From: Puccinellia tenuiflora | Taxonomy: Eukaryota > Streptophyta > Magnoliopsida > Poales > Poaceae | DNA: 64,000 nucleotides | Assembly: GCA_012064385.1 (NCBI GenBank) | Contig: QRDG01000525.1 | Location: forward strand, 394,222 to 458,221 | Direction of reading: 5' to 3' | Shown here: positions 59,601 to 64,000 of the stretch, piece after piece | Numbering within the stretch: position 1 is the stretch's first letter | Layout: each line of letters starts with the position of its first letter | Program-made: the position numbers and the translations under genes | Notes under the pieces: model-generated | Told to the model about the DNA's origin: nothing | The model's input: only the letters and a program-made list of their open reading frames with translations | Databases searched by the model: none

Positions 59601-60475
59601 TAGGCTTGATAGCCCTGTAGCCACCTGACCCCATGCTATGGTGATATTCCTTCTTGGAAGCATTTTTCTTATTATTTGCTGACCTTTTCTTAGCCTCGTC
59701 AGATAATTTGTACTTGACAAATTCCTCCCACTGATCCCTTAGCTTTTCATACGCTCCAGTGAACTCCGGAGTCTTTTTTTGAAGGACAAAGTCCTTGTGC
59801 AATCTTTTCTTCCAGTTTGCAAATTGTTCGGCCATCTTCTTCAGTGCCCACTCCTTGACCTTTTTCTCTATGGGATCCACGTAATTTGGATCCTCCTCCT
59901 CTAACGGATGAGCGTCGTCGTCTTGACGAGGAAGCGTGAAATTAGCCATTAGCGTCGTCCAAAGATTTTCTTTCACTCTATCGTCAACAAAAGTGAGAGA
60001 CGAGCGTTCTTTCGCCTTCGGCGCATTCCATTCTTGAGTGGTGATCGGGACGTTGTCCCTAACAACAACTCCGCACTGACTTACAAACTTGACAAAATGT
60101 GTCAGCGGTCTGCCATCTGGAGCTACTGCTTCGATCTTGTATCTCTCTTCTTTATCACACCTTTTGGATGGGCCTCGTTTGGGGATAGAAGAAGATTTGC
60201 TCGATCCGGAGGGCTAAAAGAAGAAAGATCGTTAATGCATATATATATATATATGAATCAAATAGTGGATTTAGTCAATATAGGGTTAGTTAATATACCG
60301 CGCCGGAGTTTGTAGTAATAATTGTCCGGTCACCATCATCACCGGATGCCTCAGCTTCTATCTGCGCTCCCTCGCCGGAGTCGTTCAGAAAGCTCGAGGT
60401 GAACTCCAACTCATCTTCACCGCGGATAATATCTTGCAATATGTTCTCCTGATTTTCGTCTCTGTTGTGATCCAT
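56700..60475 (-). CDS. CACTA-encoded TNPD-like protein fused to a ULP1-type cysteine protease, seven exons
   Basis: Exons (- strand): 60475-60299, 60213-57734, 57653-57480, 57406-57296, 57198-57129, 57030-56929, 56825-56700. All introns are GT…AG, phases agree, and the sum is 3,240 nt (1,079 aa plus stop). The N-terminus is acidic (MDHNRDENQENILQDI). Next is the plant En/Spm transposase-associated region (KMAEQFANWKKRLHKDF, then EYHHSMGSGGYRAIKPK), then a DUF8039-like segment (about 455-540, CELHAPLMNITVKVAVG), an SPPPQ repeat linker (about 543-610) and a conserved charged region. The last four to five exons form a C48/ULP1-like fold with candidate triad His946 (FHYLLFIII), Asp963 (VQVMDPL), Cys1015 (GNHLCGLYVCEF), and Gln1008 before it. 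ULP1 proteases process SUMO; transposon versions have unproven roles. The open frame suggests recent activity. Confidence 0.85.
58560..58760 (-). repeat. Coding minisatellite (SPPPQ/SPPRQ units)
   Basis: Units near cggcggagacggctgag on the + strand encode QPSPPP/QPSPPR on the - strand. In the middle the frame reads SRLRRDSHLLRSVSHLLRR instead, then returns to QPSPPP, as if two compensating indels had occurred in the array. Confidence 0.75.
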
Positions 60476-60479
60476 AGTT

Positions 60480-60870
60480 TCTGCAAGGACAATTGACCGG
60501 GTGGTTAATGAAAATTAACCCATTCTTATTCTTATTCTTATTCTTTTAATTCTATTCTTATTCTTATTCTACACTAATTATTAAAATAGCTAACATAATT
60601 GCTAACACTAATTATTAGTGTTAACACAATTGCTAACATTTCAAAATAGCTAACATTTTAATTATTCAAAATAGCTAACATTATTTAAAATAGCTAACAA
60701 TTGCTAACACTAATTAATACAAATTGCTAACATTTCAAAATAGCTAACATTTTAATTATTCAAAATAGCTAACATTATTTAAAATAGCTAACAATTGCTA
60801 ACACTAATTAATACAAATTGCTAACACAATTGCTAACACTAATTATTAAAATAGCTAACAATTGCTAAAT
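60480..60870. repeat. AT-rich tandem repeats upstream of the ULP1 gene
   Basis: A run of attctt units at 60522-60570 is followed by many aatagctaacat/attgctaacac units. A block of about 94 bp starting attgctaacatttcaaaata repeats at 60629 and 60723. Confidence 0.75.
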
Positions 60871-62258
60871 GATGAACACATGACGTCATGGTGATGTCAC
60901 CGATGAACTTGGGCACGGCTTGATCACGAAATCGTGCAATCGGCTTGAAATTGGGCACGGGCATGGGCTCTAGGAGCTAGAGGAGGCCGAGAAGAGTACG
61001 GGGTGGCGGTGGAATGGACCAAATGGTCGCCGGAGGACCGACGGCGACCATGTCCGCGGCGGCGGGCGGTGTGGTTCTTCGTGGAGCGCGGGAGGGAGAG
61101 GGTGGAGGGGTCCCAGAGGACGGGGTGCTCACCGCTGGAGGTCGGAGGAGGCTGGTGACGGGCGGCGACCGGCGGAGGAAGCTCGGCCGGCGGAGGTTGC
61201 CGGAGGAGGCGAGATGACGTGCTGCGGAGGCTCGGGCGGCCGGCGAGGAGAAGGAGAGGGCGGCCTCGGCTCGGGCGGGCTCGGGCGGCACGTCGAGGGC
61301 GGCGCGTGGCGGCCGGCGGCGAGCAGCGAGGACGCCGGAAAATCGGGCAGCCTGCCGGCGTGGGGGAGGGGTCCGTGCGCGTCCTTAGCAAGTTTGCGAG
61401 AATGAAGGGGATCGGGGAGAAGAGAAGGAGGTTATAAGAGGAAAGGGCCTTTTGTCCCGGTTCGTGGCTGGAACCGGGACTAAAGACCCTTCCGTCCCGG
61501 TTCCAGCCACCAACCGGGACGAAAGGGTGACCTTCAGTCCCGGTTGGTAGATGGAACCGGGACGGAAGGGTATTTTTTCGGACACCGAAAAGGTGCGCGC
61601 CAAAAGACCCTTTAGTCCCGGTTCCAGCCACCAACCGGGACTAAAGGTTCTTTCAGGAATTAAAATTTGGGCGCCAACAAAAGTTTGTTCTGTTTTTTGT
61701 TTTAAACTTATAAAATTATAAATACAATATCTTTCGATCTGTTTATCAGAAAAAAACAATAATTTTTGTTTTAAACTTATAAAATTATAAATACAATATC
61801 TTTCAAAATGGAATTAAATATTTCTAGAAACTATAATTAAGTCTAGAAAGTTGTCCCGTTTCCAGCAGAATCGGCAGAAATTTGTGATTTTTAAAAGAGG
61901 TGGATGGAAATCTTTTCTTAGAAAACAAATTGATTATTTGTGCATATAACATGTTCTAGCATATTAAAAAAATGAATCACCCAAGTTTTGCAACATATTT
62001 CTGGTAGGTCCTTCACAAAAAAAAACCATTTCTGACACTCGGAAAATGGAAAGTGGTTTTTTTATTCAATAAAAAAAACTTCCTTCGTCAACATTGTCCG
62101 TGCTTCCAAGATGCATGTTTTTGTGGAATATGGACCCATTCAAACAAACTATGCCATGTATTTGGCCATAACACCCGTTATTTCGACACAAACCCTAGAA
62201 TGTTAGGAGGAGATAGCTCTTTGTTGTGAACAAGTTTTCAACAGAACTGTCGTACTGC
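60871..62258. other. CACTA interior: probable 5' region of the ULP1 gene and subterminal-type repeats
   Basis: The interval 60920-61430 is GC-rich. On the - strand it starts with a cttataacc TATA-like word and a C/T-rich stretch, fitting a transcription start and leader. The interval 61450-61650 contains four gtcccggtt…aaccgggac pairs. The interval 61690-62250 is AT-rich without a gene. Confidence 0.45.
61522..61680. repeat. Direct-repeat copy 1 of a 160-bp CACTA-internal segment
   Basis: It is nearly identical to 63608-63768, sharing gtattttttcggacaccgaa, aaggtgcgcgccaaaagacc and ttctttcaggaattaaaatt, with only a few base differences. A second pair, about 62088-62157 and 63515-63583, repeats tgtccgtgcttccaagatgc and the following bases in the same order. 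Confidence 0.9.
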
Positions 62259-62660
62259 CTAGGACATATTCCAAGTTCTTGAGCCGTGGGGTGCTGAGCC
62301 GCCGGCGCTGCGCATCCAAAGAGAAGGAACCCTCACAGGGTCATAGCTCACGTGAGAAGGAACCCTCTGAAGAAACGACCACCTACTGTCATACTGCCTA
62401 TCCAATAGATACATGTAGCGACGGACGTGCTCATCCTCCTCCCTGATACGGCGACGTACCACCTCCTCGGAGGCCGGCTCCCTCTGCACCGAGCGTGGCC
62501 CACGCGACTGCCACCACAGAAGATCCGGGTCGACGACGTCACCCGGATTCCTCACCAAGCTGCGCGTCCCGGAAGGTAGCACCTCCCAGTGCCAGCCCGG
62601 TGGAGCCCAGTCCCGCACATCGCCCCTCTGGTCCAACATGGACATCGTCGCCGCGAACAC
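62259..62660 (-). CDS. Small CACTA-internal ORF, unknown function
   Basis: A 133-aa frame starting MFAATMSMLDQRGDVRDWAP. It contains PPGWHWEVLPSGTRSLV, a VVDPDLLWWQSRGPRS segment, REPASEEVVRRRIREEDEHV and RRYMYLLDRQYDSRWSFLQR, so it is tryptophan- and arginine-rich and probably soluble. There is no signal peptide or membrane helix. A TATA-like box lies about 100 bp upstream. I recall similar short ORFs in other grass CACTA elements but know no function. It lies between the presumed transposase end and the ULP1 gene, in the same orientation. It may be an exon of a longer transcript. Confidence 0.45.
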   Translation of the reverse strand: MFAATMSMLDQRGDVRDWAPPGWHWEVLPSGTRSLVRNPGDVVDPDLLWWQSRGPRSVQREPASEEVVRRRIREEDEHVRRYMYLLDRQYDSRWSFLQRVPSHVSYDPVRVPSLWMRSAGGSAPHGSRTWNMS

Positions 62661-62756
62661 CTAAGTCAAAAACGCCTAAGTCAAATTTTGTTACAATGGA
62701 AGAGTGATGAGGTTGCAGATATGAGTTTAGATGTGATATGGCAATGGAGGCCAAGC

Positions 62757-62768
62757 CTACATATATAG
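62757..62768 (-). promoter_or_regulatory. TATA-like box upstream of the small CACTA ORF
   Basis: The - strand reads ctctatatatgt about 100 bp before the ATG at 62660. Confidence 0.45.
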
Positions 62769-62772
62769 AGTG

Positions 62773-63075
62773 ATCAGGGCCTTTAGTACCGGTTCGTGTT
62801 ACCAACCGGGACTAAAGAAGCACACGGATCGTGTGTTTCTTTCAAGCGCTTGTGAGCCGTTGGATCAGGGGTGTGTTTCTTTAGAGCGCTTGTGAGCCAT
62901 TGATCAGAAGCACACGGATCGTGTGTTTCCTTCGAGCGCTTGTGAGCTGTTGGATCAGGGCCTTTAGTACCGGTTCGTGTTACCAACCGGGACTAAAGAA
63001 GCACACGGATCGTGTGTTTCTTTCAAGCGATTGTGAGCCGTTGGATCAGGGGTGTGTTTCTTTAGAGCGCTTGTA
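62773..63075 (+). repeat. Tandem duplication, period about 182 bp
   Basis: The block starting cagggcctttagtaccggtt begins near 62775 and again near 62957. Both continue with aagcacacggatcgtgtgtt and ttggatcaggggtgtgtttc. A partial third unit (aagcacacggatcgtgtgtt) lies at about 62908. Confidence 0.85.
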
Positions 63076-63090
63076 CACCTTCTAATCGCC

Positions 63091-63098
63091 TATAAATA
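63091..63098 (+). promoter_or_regulatory. TATA box upstream of the hairpin cluster
   Basis: TATAAATA in cgcctataaatagcg is a strong plant-type TATA on the + strand, opposite to the element's genes. The three foldbacks begin about 60 bp downstream. No protein-like frame follows except a 32-codon ORF from 63118. Confidence 0.5.
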
Positions 63099-63153
63099 GC
63101 GACGTCCCTGCAGCGAAATGGCACACAACGAGCGTCTACCTTTGCCACCGAAC

Positions 63154-63229
63154 CCAATGGTTGGATTTAGCCTACCCGCTGGCATGTTCCCTAACACAAG
63201 CCCTCGGGTAGGTTGAATCCAACCACTGG
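63154..63229 (+). other. Foldback 1 of the hairpin cluster (25-bp arms)
   Basis: The left arm 63154-63178 pairs with the right arm 63205-63229: 22 Watson-Crick pairs, two wobbles and one mismatch, around a 26-nt loop. The flanks pair weakly further out. Confidence 0.7.
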
Positions 63230-63270
63230 ATTAGGGTGACACAATGATGAATTGCCGAGGAGGTGGGAGT

Positions 63271-63354
63271 GGCTGCAAGGCTCTTTGATGATCTACAACA
63301 TTCCCAACACTTTTTGGGACGGTCGTTAGATCATCAAAGAAGTCTTGCGGCTGC
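63271..63354 (+). other. Foldback 2 of the hairpin cluster, homologous to the transposase 3' end
   Basis: The left arm 63271-63306 pairs with 63315-63354 around an 8-nt loop. A perfect 14-bp block lies at 63282-63295/63327-63340 (tctttgatgatcta). The + strand sequence 63328-63352 is antisense to the presumed TNP2 end with 23 of 25 positions matching 63884-63908. The left arm is the sense-like copy. Confidence 0.7.
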
Positions 63355-63417
63355 TTGGATCGAAGGTCGATTTGCTGCTCACTTCAGTTCATCGACCGAA
63401 TACAAATCATTCGGATT

Positions 63418-63487
63418 CCCGTCATACAGCCCAACGGTGCATTTGATATGCAGGCACTCACGAGCCACCGTTGGGCTGTATGACGGG
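63418..63487 (+). other. Foldback 3 of the hairpin cluster (22-bp perfect arms)
   Basis: Bases 63418-63439 pair perfectly with 63466-63487 (start cccgtcatacagccc) around a 26-nt loop. Pairing continues outward past a single-base bulge. Confidence 0.8.
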
Positions 63488-63607
63488 GAAACCGTGTGCA
63501 TTTGATAAAAGGTTTAATACATTGTCCGTGCTTCCAAGATGCATGTTTGTGTGGAATATGGACCCATTCAAACAAACTATGCCAAGTTTATTATTACACA
63601 TCACCAC

Positions 63608-63768
63608 ACGAAAGGGTGACCTTTAGTCCCGGTTGGTAGATGGAACCGGGACTAAAGGGTATTTTTTCGGACACCGAAAAGGTGCGCGCCAAAAGACCCT
63701 TTAGTCCCGGTTCCAGCCACCAACCGGGACTAAAGGTTCTTTCAGGAATTAAAATTTGGGCGCCAACA
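63608..63768. repeat. Direct-repeat copy 2 of the 160-bp CACTA-internal segment
   Basis: This is the partner of 61522-61680. It contains two cccggtt…aaccggg pairs. Confidence 0.9.
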
Positions 63769-63852
63769 AAAATAAGATACACTCATACATAAATATTATC
63801 AAAGTGTTCATAAAAATACATCATGTTTGAGAACACTCATACATAAATATTA

Positions 63853-64000
63853 TTACACGAAGACGAAGGCGGGAAGCGGTGGAAGATCATCAGAGAAGTC
63901 TTGCCGCTTTCTTATGGTCGCACCGGCCGTAACCATGGAGCATCTTCATCATTCAACACGATGGTTGGGTCAGTTTTGACCGTGAAGGGGGGAATTTCAT
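63853..64000 (-). pseudogene. Presumed C-terminus of the CACTA TNP2 transposase
   Basis: The - strand from the window edge reads EIPPFTVKTDPTIVLNDEDA then PWLRP. A one-base shift later it reads GATIRKRQDFSDDLPPLPAF and VFV before a TAA at 63853-63855. An L-x-DEDxxWLR motif near the end is what I associate with grass TNP2 C-termini. Without the shift the frame ends at a TAA near 63918. The body of the gene would lie right of the window. The order transposase, then ULP1 gene, then terminus fits CACTA elements. If the shift is real, only the last about 25 residues are altered, which might be tolerated. Confidence 0.5.

Larger units (their letters stand above)
56261..64000 (-). mobile_element. 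Second CACTA (En/Spm) element, right part beyond the window
   Basis: The left terminus CACTGGTGGAAAACGGGGC is followed by subterminal tttagtcccggtt/aaccgggac repeats (56285-56470). The matching end is not inside the window. Coding order on the - strand is presumed transposase C-terminus (63.85-64.0 kb), small ORF (62.3-62.7 kb), then a seven-exon TNPD/ULP1 gene ending about 440 bp from the terminus. Extra blocks of the cccggtt repeats occur inside, at 61450-61650, 62780-62815, 62960-63000 and 63620-63740. Confidence 0.85.

Noticed and set aside
60924..61634. 236-codon - strand ORF upstream of the ULP1 gene
   Set aside because: It runs through CACTA subterminal repeats and a GC-rich leader-like region. 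The residues simply reflect aaccggg repeats and low complexity.
63154..63487. Identity with rice miR820 (also CACTA-derived)
   Set aside because: I do not see the miR820 sequence as I recall it in any arm. Only the general mechanism is comparable.

Overview
The window is nuclear DNA from a grass (Poaceae); I cannot name the species. The reasons are intron-containing genes with plant protein families (DUF810/MUN, class B heat-stress factor, G-type lectin receptor kinases, phi-class GST), a gypsy element with a TGGCGCCG primer-binding site, Stowaway, Harbinger and Mutator-type MITEs, and CACTA elements with tttagtaccggtt / tttagtcccggtt subterminal repeats. Most of the 64 kb is transposon-derived. 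Host genes are few and about half are broken.

Layout. 1-3.2 kb: 3' exons of a DUF810/MUN (unc-13-like) gene, + strand. 5.5-5.9 kb: weak F-box-like fragment. 7.3-8.2 kb: two-exon class B heat-stress transcription factor, - strand, with a heat-shock element in its own promoter. 11.2-11.8 kb: SIS-domain gene broken by two single-base frameshifts. 10.6 and 12.2 kb: foldback MITEs. 14.5-20.7 kb: truncated gypsy retrotransposon (LTR, PBS, gag, protease, RT, RNase H, no integrase) with a 187-bp MULE-type MITE in gag. 20.7-26.5 kb: repeat-derived AT-rich DNA. 28.0-29.0 kb: Harbinger-like element carrying a frameshifted AP2-domain gene. 29.5-36.2 kb: complete but defective CACTA element whose body is eight copies of a ~659-bp tandem repeat, with a transposase remnant and a 5S rRNA-like piece. 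36.3-36.6 kb: GST pseudogene next to it. 36.8-41.6 kb: Copia and long-LTR remnants.

41.7-55 kb is a local duplication cluster of G-type lectin receptor kinases. It holds a pseudogene with an internal deletion of ~1.4 kb, one full-length non-RD kinase, and a third copy reduced to the kinase domain and joined to an unrelated 5' segment. Upstream and downstream flanks are also duplicated.

56.3 kb to the window end is a second CACTA element, possibly once autonomous. On the - strand it has the presumed C-terminus of its TNP2 transposase (63.85-64.0 kb), a small ORF (62.3-62.7 kb), and a seven-exon gene fusing a TNPD-like region with a ULP1-type cysteine protease (56.7-60.5 kb, 1,079 codons, all splice sites in phase). 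Between these ORFs, on the + strand, a TATA box is followed by three foldbacks. One foldback has arms homologous to the transposase 3' end, so a transcript could yield small RNAs antisense to the element's own transposase. This is the most interesting candidate in the window.
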